A stretch of 64,000 bases of DNA from assembly GCF_030269925.1 (NCBI RefSeq), contig NC_085109.1, positions 7,750,001-7,814,000 of the forward strand. The letters run 5' to 3'. The stretch is from Bombyx mori. Its lineage: Eukaryota > Arthropoda > Insecta > Lepidoptera > Bombycidae. Within the stretch, counting starts at the first letter, position 1, and every line of letters begins with the position of its first letter. A program made the translations under genes and the position numbers. Shown piece by piece: positions 10,778-21,095 of this stretch. The notes under the pieces are model-generated. The model was not told the origin of the DNA. It saw only the letters and a program-made list of their open reading frames with translations, and did no database searches.

Positions 10778-11021
10778 ACTGGTGGTAGGACCTCTTGTGA
10801 GTCCGCACGGGTCGGAACCACCACCCCGCCTATTTCTGCCGTGAAGCAGTTATGCGTTTCGGTTTGAAGGGTGGGGCAACCGTTGTAACTATACTGAGAC
10901 CTTAGAACTTATATCTCAAGGTGGGTGGCGCATTTACGTTGTAGATGTCCATGGGCCCCAGTAACCACTTAACAACAGGTGGGCTGTGAGCTCGTCCACA
11001 CATCTAAGCAATAAATAAAAA
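10778..11021 (+). repeat. Bm1-type repeat, near full 3' unit
   Basis: Begins ACTGGTGGTAGGACCTCTTG, passes through TTTCTGCCGTGAAGCAGTTA and GATGTCCATGGGCCCCAGTA, and ends CATCTAAGCAATAAATAAAA. It is a close relative of the inverted copy at 14383-14630, including matching flanking DNA. Confidence 0.9.
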
Positions 11022-11092
11022 AAAGAAGTAGGTAGGACGGCGACAGCTTACTCGCCGAAAGTACAGGACACCCTACCGTCACGTTAGGTTGT
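11022..11092 (+). repeat. 71-bp flank shared (inverted) with 14311-14382
   Basis: The segment after the Bm1 tail (GAAGTAGGTAGGACGGCGAC through ACCCTACCGTCACGTTAGGT) recurs in reverse complement at 14311-14382, again beside a Bm1 3' end, with only a few mismatches. Confidence 0.85.
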
Positions 11093-11365
11093 AAGTGTGT
11101 AATCATTTGCGACGTAACAAAATCTCTCCGAATATTTCCATGAGTATGTTTATATTGTATGTTTTATTTTCTAAAGCAATATCAAAATATTCCGTTACAA
11201 TTAACTCAATTAATATGTTTTTTTTCTCATGTAATGACGACATTAATTTAATGAGTTACGATCGTTTTAATTTACAAACAACAAATTTTATTACCCTACG
11301 AACCTTGGTAGTTTAACGTACATACTCGTACATCGTGATTGTATAAGGTGGTTTTACTTAATAAC

Positions 11366-11622
11366 TTTTTTTTTCCTAAACATTCGCTGGTAGCCTAAGA
11401 GGCTACGCCCGGACGTACCTATAGGTAAGCTTACGGGCTCAACCTGAGAGAATTTGCCAACACTAGCCCTAGCAATAGCAGTGCTTCGCAGAATCTACCA
11501 CTGGATCAGAATCCCGACCCACTGAGAAAATCGGGCGATAGCTCAGTGGGTTGTATCTATAAGTTAGTTCGCTTGACGAACTCTTCGTCGTAATAGTAGT
11601 AGTCTTAGTCGTATAATCGACG
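11366..11622 (-). mobile_element. 5'-truncated Jockey LINE stub with 10-bp TSD
   Basis: The 257-bp insert begins with a T-run (11366-11374) and carries the 3' UTR of the family seen at 32677-37977: GTGCTTCGCAGAATCTACCA, then the hairpin CCCACTGAG...CTCAGTGGG (11518-11550). It is flanked by ACTTAATAAC at 11356-11365 and 11623-11632. Sequence drift from the full-length copy marks it as older, although the TSD is perfect. Confidence 0.85.
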
Positions 11623-11632
11623 ACTTAATAAC

Positions 11633-12162
11633 GTAACAATATCGATTTTTTTTCTTACTTAGCTATAATAAATAATTAAGGCTGAATATTTTTACATTCA
11701 GTAATTAATTGGTCTGAATACAGATGGGTCTCATAGAAATTTCTATAGAGGGCTTGTTGTGGGTCGGTTTGTTTTTTCTTATTATGAATGACAAAATTTA
11801 TTTTACAGGTTTATCGTGTGTTTTGTGCATGTGAACGATCTTGACTAATTCTTGATATGAATTTTCAGTCGATTTCAAAATGTCTCTTCCTTTTCATTTT
11901 TAAATAATTTAATTGACAATTCTCTTCAGAATCGCTCGAAAAAAAATCGTTTCCGGAAATAGCATATTTTAAGCGAAATCTTTTGTTTTCGTATTTAATT
12001 AGACATGTGGATACGTAGATGCACATACTATGCACTATAAAAGCCGAGATTACAGGGCATTCAAGGGAGTTTCTACGTTGTTTTCAACAACAACACATCG
12101 AAGAGTTTTCGAAATCGGAGCTATTTACGGTTCAACGTCATACTCTGTTTAGAGGATAATAA
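11633..12162. other. AT-rich DNA, nothing recognised
   Basis: No recognisable feature apart from the left TSD of the next stub at 12153-12162. Confidence 0.5.
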
Positions 12163-12243
12163 GGCTGAGCCTTTGCTCGCACACTGGTACTGGTGAAACT
12201 GGAAAGGCCTCCGGGCCACCAGTAATCCTTCAATCATAACAAA
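12163..12243 (+). mobile_element. 81-bp LINE stub with the tail of the 47264-52430 Jockey element
   Basis: GGCTGAGCCTTTGCTCGC through GGGCCACCAGTAATCCTTCA matches the last about 85 bp of the full-length element that ends at 52412. The flanks AGGATAATAA (12153-12162) and AGGTTAATAA (12244-12253) look like a TSD with one change. Confidence 0.75.
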
Positions 12244-12357
12244 AGGTTAATAACAATAACATCATCATTGATATTGAATTTAACTGTGAGCGTTCGACCT
12301 AACTCGAACCCTGTTTTTTGTAGGCCAACACGCTCTCACCTTTATTATTTTAAGATA

Positions 12358-12988
12358 TCTATATATTAATACGTGAAGCAAAAACTTTGTATCCCTTTTT
12401 ACGAAAATTGCGCGGACGGAGGAGTATGAAATTTTCCACACTTATAAGAGAATATAGAGAAGAAGTGCACAAGGCTAATATTTTTTTAAAATAATACATA
12501 AAAGATACATTAAATCAATAAAGAAAACATTACACACACTACATACCATGTATTTGACGCACACACGCATGCATACTATTTATTGTCTAACTTTTGTTCT
12601 TGGCGTCTGTTGTCAAATTGAGAATAGATTGAATATTGTTTGTCTTTGTTAATATTTTTTATAGTGTAGTCTTGGCGAAATTTGTGATTATCTATACTAA
12701 TATTATAAAGAGGAAAGATTTGTTTGTTTGTTTGTTTCGAATAGGCTCCGAAACTACTGGACCGATTTGAAAAATTCTTTTTCCATTAGAAGCCGACATT
12801 GTCCCTGATGAACATAGGCTACTTTTTTAAATTTTTTTTTTTTTTTTTTGGTTTCATGTGTGTTTTAATGTTTCCGAAGCGAAGCGAGGGCGGGTCGCTA
12901 GTAGAAGTATAAAATACAATCATAATAGTGTACAAACTTACAATTCCAATTAATTATAGTCGAATTTCGACTACTGCGGGACCTCTAG
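12358..12988 (+). mobile_element. Non-autonomous Helitron, family A, carrying a nested Helitron
   Basis: It starts TCTATATATTAATACGTG and ends GACCTCTAG, preceded by the hairpin AGTCGAATTTCGACT about 14 bp from the CTAG end. It sits between A (12357) and T (12989). These are the structural hallmarks of Helitrons: TC start, subterminal hairpin, CTRR end, AT insertion, no TSD. Removing the nested element at 12691-12901 leaves about 420 bp, close to the 403-bp copy at 28396-28798. No coding sequence. Confidence 0.85.
12691..12901 (+). mobile_element. Nested Lepidoptera-type (Lep1-like) Helitron
   Basis: Begins TCTATACTAATATTATAAAG, ends GGGTCGCTAG, and is flanked by A and T. The internal (TTTG)n and GAAACTACTGGACCGATTTG segments are typical of the abundant moth elements. 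The copy at 28396 lacks it and shows the uninterrupted host element. Confidence 0.85.
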
Positions 12989-14310
12989 TGTATAATAAAT
13001 ATGTCATATAACATTAATCGTTATTGTACCGCTAAAGCTACTAGCTACTAAGTAGGAAAGCTATATAATTTATAAAGTAAGACTCTTTTTTCTGTAAAAC
13101 TTTTATGTAGAAAAGGTTTCGAGTTAGTTAGAGACTCTTTTAATAATCTGTCGGTAATTATGAATTGGAAAATATCGTACTAAGGGACGAATTTCGTAAA
13201 GTTTCGTATCCCAATGGACCTCATCTTTATTCTACAGCTGAACTTCACCAAATTCTGCTTCGAAAAAACTTCACTTTGCATTTAGATTGTAGGCAGATCT
13301 GTATTTGAAACATTTGACTTAATAAGCGCAACAGAATTTGCATGTACTTATAAGTACATATACACTTTAGCGGATTCAATTAACAATAAATGTAAATTGG
13401 AAAGATAGAACAAACAAGTACACGACGTTCGTCACTAAATTACATTGATTTAACGAATTCGGCTCGAATGTAATTTATGGAAACTTGTATAGTTATTTAT
13501 ATAGATTTCATTGATCTTGTGCCGGAAGTCAATATTACAATATTCTATTTTTGGAACTATTTTATTTTGGTTTCATTTTGCATACGCTCTATGTATGAAC
13601 CGTATAATCAAAAATAGCTAAGCTTTTGTTTCAATTAACTTTTTTGGCAAACGCTGTGATAATGATAAACTTAATACTATAAGAATACGAATGTAGGTAA
13701 ATGATTTTCATGATTTAGTAATAAATGGTAGTCTATTTTTAAGAATCCATATTTAATAATTAATTAGACGTGAAATTTTGGTTATTTGGATTTAAGCCTC
13801 AGCCAATTAAAGAGGAATTCTGTTTTCACCACTGAGAAAAATACAATAATATAAACAAATATTATTTTTTTTACGTATCAAATATTTAAATAATTAGTAA
13901 CGCGCCGCGTTTTTAAGTTGTAGATAAAATTTAAAGAAAAATTTTTTTGCGAAATTTTAGTCCAGAAGAACTGTTTTTTAACACAAGACTAAACAAAATT
14001 CCTATGGTGTTTCAGTCTAATGAGTTACCGTAATTCCATTACGGAGTCTATTTGCGGCTACGTTTTGAGGTCGCAGTAGTGTCTGTACGTTCGACGTCAG
14101 CCAAAATATTTCTGGAAAGGGCTAACTAACTCGGGACTTCTAACCTAAATGAGAACATACCACCAGCCACAACTCACATAACTAGCTCAACTAGAGGAAT
14201 TAATTAAAATGTTTTACAAAAATAAATTAAAAAAACGGCATATTTAATGAAATGAAATTTATCGACGCTCAGTTGCAAGCTTTTTTTTTTACACACTTTA
14301 ATCAAATATT
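12989..14310. other. AT-rich DNA, nothing recognised
   Basis: Long A/T-rich stretch without ORFs or recognisable repeats. Confidence 0.5.
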
Positions 14311-14382
14311 ATTTAACCTAACGTGACGGTAGGGTGATCTGTAATTTCGCCGAGTAAGCTGTCGCCGTCCTACCTACTTCTT
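14311..14382 (-). repeat. Inverted copy of the 11022-11092 flank
   Basis: AACCTAACGTGACGGTAGGG through CCGTCCTACCTACTTC is the reverse complement of the plus-strand flank at 11022-11092. It joins directly to the 3' end of an inverted Bm1 copy. Confidence 0.85.
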
Positions 14383-14630
14383 TATTTATTTATTGCTTAG
14401 ATGGGTGGACGAGCTCACAGCCCACCTGGTGTTAAGTGGTTACTGGAGCCCATGGACATCTACAACGTAAATGCGCCACCCACCTTGAGATATAAGTTCT
14501 AAAGATCTCAGTATAGTTACAACGGCTGCCCCACCCTTAAAACCGAAACGCATTACTGCTTCACGGTAGAAATAGGCAGGGCGGTGGTACCTACCCGCGC
14601 GGACTCACAAGAGGTCCTACCACCAGTAAT
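14383..14630 (-). repeat. Bm1-type repeat, near full 3' unit
   Basis: (TTTA)n then TTGCTTAGATGGGTGGACG, through GCCACCCACCTTGAGATATA, ending AGGTCCTACCACCAGTAAT. It is close to consensus and so fairly young. Confidence 0.9.
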
Positions 14631-15720
14631 AAAGCTTCTACCACGCTTCCCAGTTTGAAGCGTAGGATAGCCATGACAATTACCAATGCAATCGAACTTC
14701 AGCAGACCTTTGTGACGTTAATGAATTTCGTGCGAAACAAAGCCAACCGCAAAGCCATCAGACCCGCTTGACGCAATAAGCATAATGCAATAAATCATAA
14801 TTAGTGGGGTTTCCGAAAGCGGTCTCTCAACAAAGTTGGCGATATAAATTAACCCACAACCCATTAGGTGCTTAAATATTAAAATCGCTAGGACTTGGGC
14901 AATGGTTTTAATCATAAATTGTCGTTTCTGGTATCCTTAACGATCGATAAGTCACGGTAATGTGCATTTCATTAAATTCTATTCTTTTCGAGATTTACTT
15001 TCTTCAGGTAAATCTTTGAAATTTTCAAACAAAATATACCATTTATTATATCCCGCTGTTTTTACTGTCATCTATAGAGTGTAACGAAAATATAGTTATC
15101 TCTTTTTGTGATTTAATATATTTCACCCAGTTAAGCCATAGTTATTAATTCAAAACTTTTCATGTGTTTACTTTGATTAATTATTACTTCCAAGTGAACA
15201 ATATTCCTGAATTAATTATTATTAAGTTAGATCTGGCGTATTTGGGATAAACAACCTCAACTTATGACTTATAGCGCCAAAGAAAATATCTTAGCCTTGC
15301 ACTAACAGAGAATAATGGAAATTAGTTGTATTTTGTCCTCAGTCTCTTCAATTTATGATATAGAAATAAGTACGAGATTCAAAGGAGTTTCATTAGGTTT
15401 GCAACCAGCAAAAATACAATAAAAATATAAAAGGGTTTTATGCAAAACATTACTTTTCCTTTTTACATTGTTGACAATTGATTAATTTAAGGAATAGAAA
15501 ACAGTTTGGTTTCGCTTACCCGTTTTTCTGGATCACCGACTAAAATTCAAGGGCGCTGGTAAGCTACTTTCGCTTAAATTCAGCAATCAATGTTTCCATA
15601 ATGAATGTGTTTTTGAGAGTATTTAATTGTGACTTCAGGGAGTTCAAAATCGAACGTGACGGCAGCTATGTAAGGTCATCAAAGGTAATTTTATTAAAAC
15701 TTTTACTACAACAAAGAGAC
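14631..15720. other. AT-rich DNA, nothing recognised
   Basis: No recognisable family. A 65-codon minus-strand frame at 14718-14915 has no known motif and is probably chance. Confidence 0.45.
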
Positions 15721-15841
15721 CTTACAACACATGTGTCAAGGTGAGTGGCGGCATTTACATTGTAGATGTCTATGGGCTCCAGAAACCATTTAACACCAGG
15801 TGCGCCTTGAGCTCGTCCACCCATCTAAGTAATAAAAAAAT
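15721..15841 (+). repeat. 5'-truncated Bm1-type repeat
   Basis: Contains AAGGTGAGTGGCGGCATTTA, TAGATGTCTATGGGCTCCAG and GAGCTCGTCCACCCATCTAA, ending in an A-run. Confidence 0.85.
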
Positions 15842-16272
15842 AATAATATGATACCTGTTCATAAGAATCATCAGAGTACATCAGTCGTCATATCTTAGGC
15901 TACAAACATTTATTTCTCTCTTAGAGCATCACGAAAACAATATTGGATCCGATTTGGACGGTTTGTTTTAATTTCAAAGCTCCTTTTGCCCGACACTAAT
16001 TTGCACCATTGTTTATCCAGGATTCACAGCAGCGACTACACGAAAAGTTTAAACGATGAGGTTATCCGAGGAAAAATTTATTTTGGACCCCCTAATTAAC
16101 TTAATCAGAAGACTACGGATTAAAATTTTTACTTCCTTCTCCGTAGAGCATTGGACACTGAAAGCTAAAATGGCTCTTATACTGAAACCGAGAAGAGTTG
16201 CAAGTGAGCTCTTGCCCGAAATATCGGCATTTATCGATAATATTTTATCGCTGAAGATGGGTAAATAAGGTT
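15842..16272. other. Unassigned DNA with a short open frame
   Basis: A 70-codon plus-strand frame (16056-16268) starts with ATG but has no recognisable domain and no support as a gene. Confidence 0.4.
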
Positions 16273-16284
16273 AAGGTCCATCCA

Positions 16285-16436
16285 ACTCTGTCCCGCCGTC
16301 TCAATAGACTGAGCTCCTGGCCCGGTCTGGGGTAGGGCGCCGGCTGTGAGCGACAGGAGTTTTTAGTGAGGTTCAATTCCCACATACCCTACCTGCCGCG
16401 CATGTGGGGATTCGGCGATTTTCTCCTGTGCAAAAA
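16285..16436 (+). mobile_element. 5'-truncated R1-like LINE stub with 12-bp TSD
   Basis: The 3' end (GGATTCGGCGATTTTCTCCTG then A-run) parallels the tail of the R1-clade element at 63830-63869. It also holds a tRNA T-arm-like segment around GAGGTTCAATTCCCAC (16368-16383). The flanks AAGGTCCATCCA (16273-16284) and AAGGTTCATCCA (16437-16448) form a TSD with one mismatch. Confidence 0.7.
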
Positions 16437-16490
16437 AAGGTTCATCCAGCATTAAGTGGTTGCCGGAGGTTATATTTTTTACTATGTAAA

Positions 16491-16510
16491 CCTTACCTTA
16501 CCTTACCTTA
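16491..16510. repeat. (CCTTA)4 microsatellite
   Basis: Four perfect pentamers. This is not the insect telomeric repeat TTAGG. Confidence 0.9.
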
Positions 16511-17442
16511 TTGAGAAAAGCGTCTAATATATCACAGGCATTAAAATGTTTAGCTTCTAAATCATACTGAGGGGTGAATACCTATTTGATTTAAGCAACA
16601 TTTCATTTAATACGCGGTATTTATCTTTGTAATTAAAGGTTCGTTTTATTTGGTACTAGCATCAACTGTTCGATTTTAATTATGATTAATTTAATTATTA
16701 AATAGCCGACGAAATATTTTGGTTATGGTATTTTTACATATTTTAAACTTGAAATGGCTTTCCTGCAACGTTGGAAAAATGTTGCTTAAACCGTAACGTA
16801 ATTCAACAAACAAAACAACATGTTAAAAGATCAGCGATATGTCGAGCGTTTCAAATCAAATATGTGTCGGAACACCCTTGTTAATTCTCAAAACATGACA
16901 GCTTCCGAGGTAGCGTCACGTACAATGTGGGATTGATAATATCATTCGGTTTTAGACAACATAACCGCCCAGGGTGTGATAAAAACGAATGCTCGGCTAC
17001 TCTTCAATTTACATGATTCGTTACACGAACGTGCTCGAGACTACAGTTTGTGAATTAATAAAAAAAGAAACGAAAAAAAAAACGATTCGCTTTCCGCTTG
17101 CGATAATTTTTATTTGAGTACAATTTACATTTTACGGTATAGAAGATTTGTTGAGCTATCAACTTGATGACATTCTGTTAACATAAATGACAAGACGGGG
17201 ATTTTTTTTCCAGTTTAAAAAAGCTGTTTTCCACAAAATTTTATACAAGTTTTAACTTGCAATTTATATATTTGATTTGGACCAATCTTTGAAGCTAAGT
17301 TAGAACAACTTCCGCTTAGATAACGAAGTTGGATGTTTACAAATTGTTGCAGTTTTAATAATAAAGCATTTCTATGATAAATATTACCGGAATCCATATC
17401 CGAGATTATCTCCAGATACAAAGAACTGTTCAAAGGTCAACA
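16511..17442. other. AT-rich DNA, nothing recognised
   Basis: No recognisable repeat. The 72-codon minus frame at 17215-17433 has no motif. Confidence 0.45.
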
Positions 17443-17453
17443 GCACAGATACT

Positions 17454-17544
17454 TTTTTTTTTTATGATTGAAAGATTACTGGTGGCCCGGAGGAATTTCC
17501 AGCTTCACTAGGACAGGTGGGCGAGCAAAGGCTCAGCCAGGAGC
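17454..17544 (-). mobile_element. 91-bp LINE stub (tail of the 47264-52430 family) with 11-bp TSD
   Basis: A T-run then ATGATTGAAAG and TACTGGTGGCCCGGAGG are the reverse complement of the 3' end at 52330-52430. The 11-bp repeat GCACAGATACT occurs at 17443-17453 and 17545-17555. Confidence 0.85.
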
Positions 17545-17929
17545 GCACAGATACTAAATTCTGTGTAGGTAGGTACGCAATTCAGTATGACGGTCTGTTT
17601 TCAATTTTACCACGATACAGTTGCTGCATTCAGGATTGGATCCTGATTAGAAAACTATAAATCTTTAACTAGGCTTCAATTATGATATCTCATTCTAAGT
17701 ATTGCCAATAATAGTTTTTTTTAGAATAGAATTAGAATAGAATTTTTAGTTTGAAATTATTGAATTTAAATGTACTCAAGCAAAGCGTTCCTTATAAAAG
17801 TAAAACGTATCGAAGTCTAAATGGAAACATTACAATTGTTCGTAATTTTAAGCAGCGGTTAGATTAAGAAGCTAAATTAGATTTGTCTTTCAAATGAGTG
17901 AAAACCACTTATAGCATTGAACTAAACAA

Positions 17930-18570
17930 TAGTACATTGTGCACTAAGGGAGAAAAGTATGACATTTCCTCCCGTGTGTAAAATTGCCAATTGACAATTT
18001 TACACGCGGGATGAGATGTCCTACTTTTTTCCCGCGGTGCACATGCTATTTTTTCTCCTACCAGGCCGAAAGTGCGATTGGCAATTTTACACACGGGAGG
18101 AAATGTCCTACTTTTTTCCCGCGGTGCACATGCTATTATTTCTCCTACCAGGCCGAAAGTTCGTGGAGTACCGAGCAGGGGTCCGTGGGCGAAACCCCGG
18201 TGGGATCCAGGGGCGAAGCCCTGGCGGGGGTAGGGGGGACGGACCCTCCCGTACTCATAAAAAACGATTTAACTGTTTTTTTATTTTTAAATATACTACT
18301 ACTAATTGAATAAGAACTGTCTGATGAACTCATCTTTGTTTAATACTTCACTATTAAATTTTATTGCCTTTTGTCTATTTCACTTTTACACTAAACACAA
18401 TACTGCAAATTACCCGAGCACAACGATGGCGGAGAATTTTAGGTGCGTGAGAGCAAACGTAAACACTAACGCGCATGCGCACTTGTCAGTACCCAGGGAG
18501 GAAAAGTTACACTTTCTTCCCTGTACAGCGGGAGAAAAACCGAACTTTCGGCGTAGGTAGAAGAAAAATC
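17930..18570. mobile_element. Unclassified repeat-rich element, possibly a non-autonomous DNA transposon
   Basis: Contains an 87-bp tandem duplication (17995-18081 and 18082-18168) whose units include TTTTACAC(G/A)CGGGA and CCCGCGGTGCACATGCTATT. The left edge (about 17951-17992) is an inverted copy of the same unit start. The right edge (about 18537-18565, ACCGAACTTTCGGCGTAGG) is an inverted copy of the unit end (CCTACCAGGCCGAAAGTTCG). The middle is unusually G-rich. Short frames here follow the repeats and look non-functional. I cannot name the family. Confidence 0.5.
17995..18168. repeat. Tandem duplication, 87-bp period, two copies
   Basis: The two units differ at a handful of positions (for example ACACGCGGGATGAG against ACACACGGGAGGAA). 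Confidence 0.85.
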
Positions 18571-19249
18571 TATTAGTTTACTTATTCAAATTGTCCCCAA
18601 TAAATGCGAGAAAATACGCAAATTTAAATAATTATTGAAATTAGCACTTATTCGATCCAAATAACAATTAAAAACGTTAACATTATTTGTATTATGGAGA
18701 TTATTTAGATGTAGTTTAGATTTCATGTATTTAAACGAATTTAAAAGTTACAATTCCTACATTACAACTTTAGGCTTTTCTTGATGGAAAATATCACCTA
18801 TTCAAAGCTCTGAGCTTTTTTATGTTAAACCTAAATCTAACAATATTCGAACACTTAGGCGTCAGTAATGAAAGAAATGAAAAAATTCAATTGGCGTCGG
18901 ACGTGATCGACGCGGACGTCAAGACTAATGGATCGAGAAGAAAGGTAGACAAAATGTTGTTCTATTTTTTTTCTTTCTTTCAATATACCCAATTTTTACG
19001 AGTTTTCCGTCGTTCGCACAAAGCCTAAAACGCCCTCAGATAATGTAATTTATTTTATTGTATTGTAATTACAGAACTACTTAAGGCATCTATTTTTTGT
19101 TTTTTATTGAAGTAAAAAATCGAACTTTCATCTTTATAAAATACGGTCGTTGAATAACTGTAATAACTTTCATTATTTTTGTGTAAGAATTATCACAAAT
19201 TCTATTATAAAGCACTCGTCTGAAATGGCACTTTTTAATATTCTACTTG
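18571..19249. other. AT-rich DNA, nothing recognised
   Basis: A 68-codon plus frame at 18822-19028 has no recognisable motif. Confidence 0.45.
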
Positions 19250-19362
19250 AGAGATTACGAGCTCACAACCCACGTATTAAAATCGCAATATGAATTCTGT
19301 CACCCATCTTGAAACATGAGGCTCAAATCTCAATTGTATTGTAAATGGTTTGTCTCGCCCCT
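19250..19362 (-). repeat. Diverged Bm1-type relic
   Basis: ACGAGCTCACAACCCACGTA and GTCACCCATCTTGAAACATG follow Bm1 reverse-complement order, with many changes. Confidence 0.6.
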
Positions 19363-19448
19363 TTATTATTGAAATAATAATAAAACATGATAACGTACAC
19401 ATACACTATTTTTATATAATTTTCGTAGGTATGATTATTATTACACGA

Positions 19449-19690
19449 CTAGCTGTACCCGTCCGCTTCGCTGGGCATTTAAAATTAACATTATTACTTC
19501 TCACCCTCACAAATATTCTCATCATTAACGCCCCCGTAAGTGGTGTAGGGCGTCCAACACTCATATAAATATTAACCTATCCATTAAGTACATGTATTTT
19601 CTACATGGATACCAAGTTTCAAGTCAATCGGATGCATGGTTGAGTAGTTATAACGGAACATCCGTAAAAACCACTGTAGATTTATATACA
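19449..19690 (-). mobile_element. Helitron fragment (Lepidoptera type)
   Basis: The CTAG end (19449-19452, preceded by A) leads into CTGTACCCGTCCGCTTCGCT, and later AAGTTTCAAGTCAATCGGAT, standard parts of these elements. The TC end is missing, and the fragment stops beside the mariner terminus at about 19695. Confidence 0.7.
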
Positions 19691-19694
19691 GACC

Positions 19695-20845
19695 TAGTCA
19701 GGTCATAAATTCAGTCACATGTTTAATGTAAAATAATTGAAACAAGTTTATTCATTATGTAACCATTCATATACCAAAATGAACTTAACAAAACATAGAT
19801 TCTTATGACACTAAAGTTTATTCAAAATGACTTCCGTGATTTTGAATACAGACCTTCAATCTGCACGGCCAGTCGTCTATCGCAGCACAAACGAGGTCCA
19901 TGTTAATATCGGCGGCTTCCTTAATCAAGGATGTCTTGAGTGACTCCAAATTGGGATGAGGCTTTGAGCACGCCTTTTTCTCCAAGTGTTGCCATATCTT
20001 GTAATCTAACGGATTCAAATCTGGACTGGAGGAGGGCCAGTCTTCGTGCCGGATGAAGTCGATTTCACGCGCCGCCAGCCAGTCTTGTGTGCTCTTCGCT
20101 CTATGAGCTGACGCCGAATCTTGTTGGAATACCCAGTGCCTGTTATTGAACATGGTATGAGAAACAGGTTCCACAAGGTTCGTCAGGACTGTATTTTGAT
20201 ACACAACTGCATTCGTTTTTACACCTTTCTCACAAAAATGTACCTCTGTTAAGCCCTAATAAGAAACTCCCAACCATACCATGAGCGAGGATGGAAAATG
20301 ACCTCGTTGGACACGCGGAATACGGTTGCTCGCTTCTTCACTACTGTGTGCGTACACCTTATCATTTTGTTTGTTGTAGCTCTCTTCTAGGGTAAAAATT
20401 TTTTCATCCGAAAAAAGAATTTCCCGATATTTTTTTCCCGCGTACCGCTTCAACAAAGCGTGGCATCTCTTCAGTCTCAGGTCCATTAGACGAGCATTCA
20501 AACGTTGTCCTGTTTTTCTTCGATATGCCCGAAGCCCTAAGTCTTCATTTAACACCCTTTTCACCGTGGTTCTGCTTAACCCCATCTGAAGGGCCAACAG
20601 TTTCTGCTTACGTTTGGGATTTCTTTGAATTCGCGCCTTCACAGCTTTTATCACTGCTGGAGTCCTAACAGACCGAGGGCGACCACTTCTTGACCTGTCA
20701 TCTACACTAGAGTCTTCATTGTATCGTTTGATGGTACGATAAACGAATCTTTTGGTTATATTCAAATTTTTCAGTATGTTAAAAATTTGAATTGGCGCGT
20801 AACCGCAACGATGCAACGCAATAACTGCAACACGGTCTTCTTTAA
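19695..20845 (-). mobile_element. Mariner-type DNA transposon, right part missing
   Basis: The 3' end (19695 onward, TAGTCAGGTCATAAATTCAG) looks like a mariner terminal repeat next to a TA. The transposase relic fills 19818-20845. No matching inverted terminus is visible beyond 20845, where the sequence changes character at a TTAA (20842-20845), so the 5' end appears lost or displaced. Confidence 0.75.
19818..20816 (-). pseudogene. Mariner-family transposase (DD37D spacing), one in-frame stop
   Basis: A DDE transposase would catalyse cut-and-paste transposition at TA sites. The N-terminal part (20816-20259) has helix-turn-helix-like segments and the GRPRS motif linking the two DNA-binding halves. 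Catalytic residues are visible: first Asp in LFSDEKIF, second in VFQQDSASAH, third in SPDLNPLDYKIW, with 37 residues between the second and third, the spacing described for the maT group. A single TAG at 20256-20258 splits the frame; reading resumes in the same frame to 19818. The coding frame extends upstream to about 20845 without a clear ATG. It is non-functional as it stands but little decayed. Confidence 0.85.
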
Positions 20846-20981
20846 CACATTTGCTGCCGGCGCAATGATATAAAATTATTAGCCAGAAACCAATTATTTT
20901 TATAGCGTATATTGATTAAGTATATATGTATGTTTAAAAATATGGATGAAAGTATGTTGATAATATTATTATTTTAATAAA

Positions 20982-21059
20982 AAAACACCTTTTTCGGATC
21001 CGAGTGGTCGGCACATAGCACGCCAAATGCCGGACACTCGGATCCGAAAAAGGTGTTTT
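20982..21059. repeat. Perfect 25-bp inverted repeat with 28-bp centre
   Basis: Arms 20982-21006 and 21035-21059 are exact reverse complements (CACCTTTTTCGGATCCGAGTG core). Within the centre, TCGGCA and TGCCGGA extend the pairing. The arm motif TCCGAGTG recurs at 21865-21873 (TATCCGAGTG). Confidence 0.9.
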
Positions 21060-21095
21060 CTCGGATCGGAGTACAATCAAAAGTATCAAAAACAT

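Noticed and set aside
16491..16510. (CCTTA)n looked like a telomeric tract.
   Set aside because: The insect telomere repeat is TTAGG/CCTAA. CCTTA is a different pentamer and only four units are present.
18145..18333. G-rich segment with repeated GGGGCGAAGCCC looked bacterial.
   Set aside because: It is embedded in a repeat-bounded block typical of eukaryotic transposons, with no bacterial gene nearby. Contamination is not supported.
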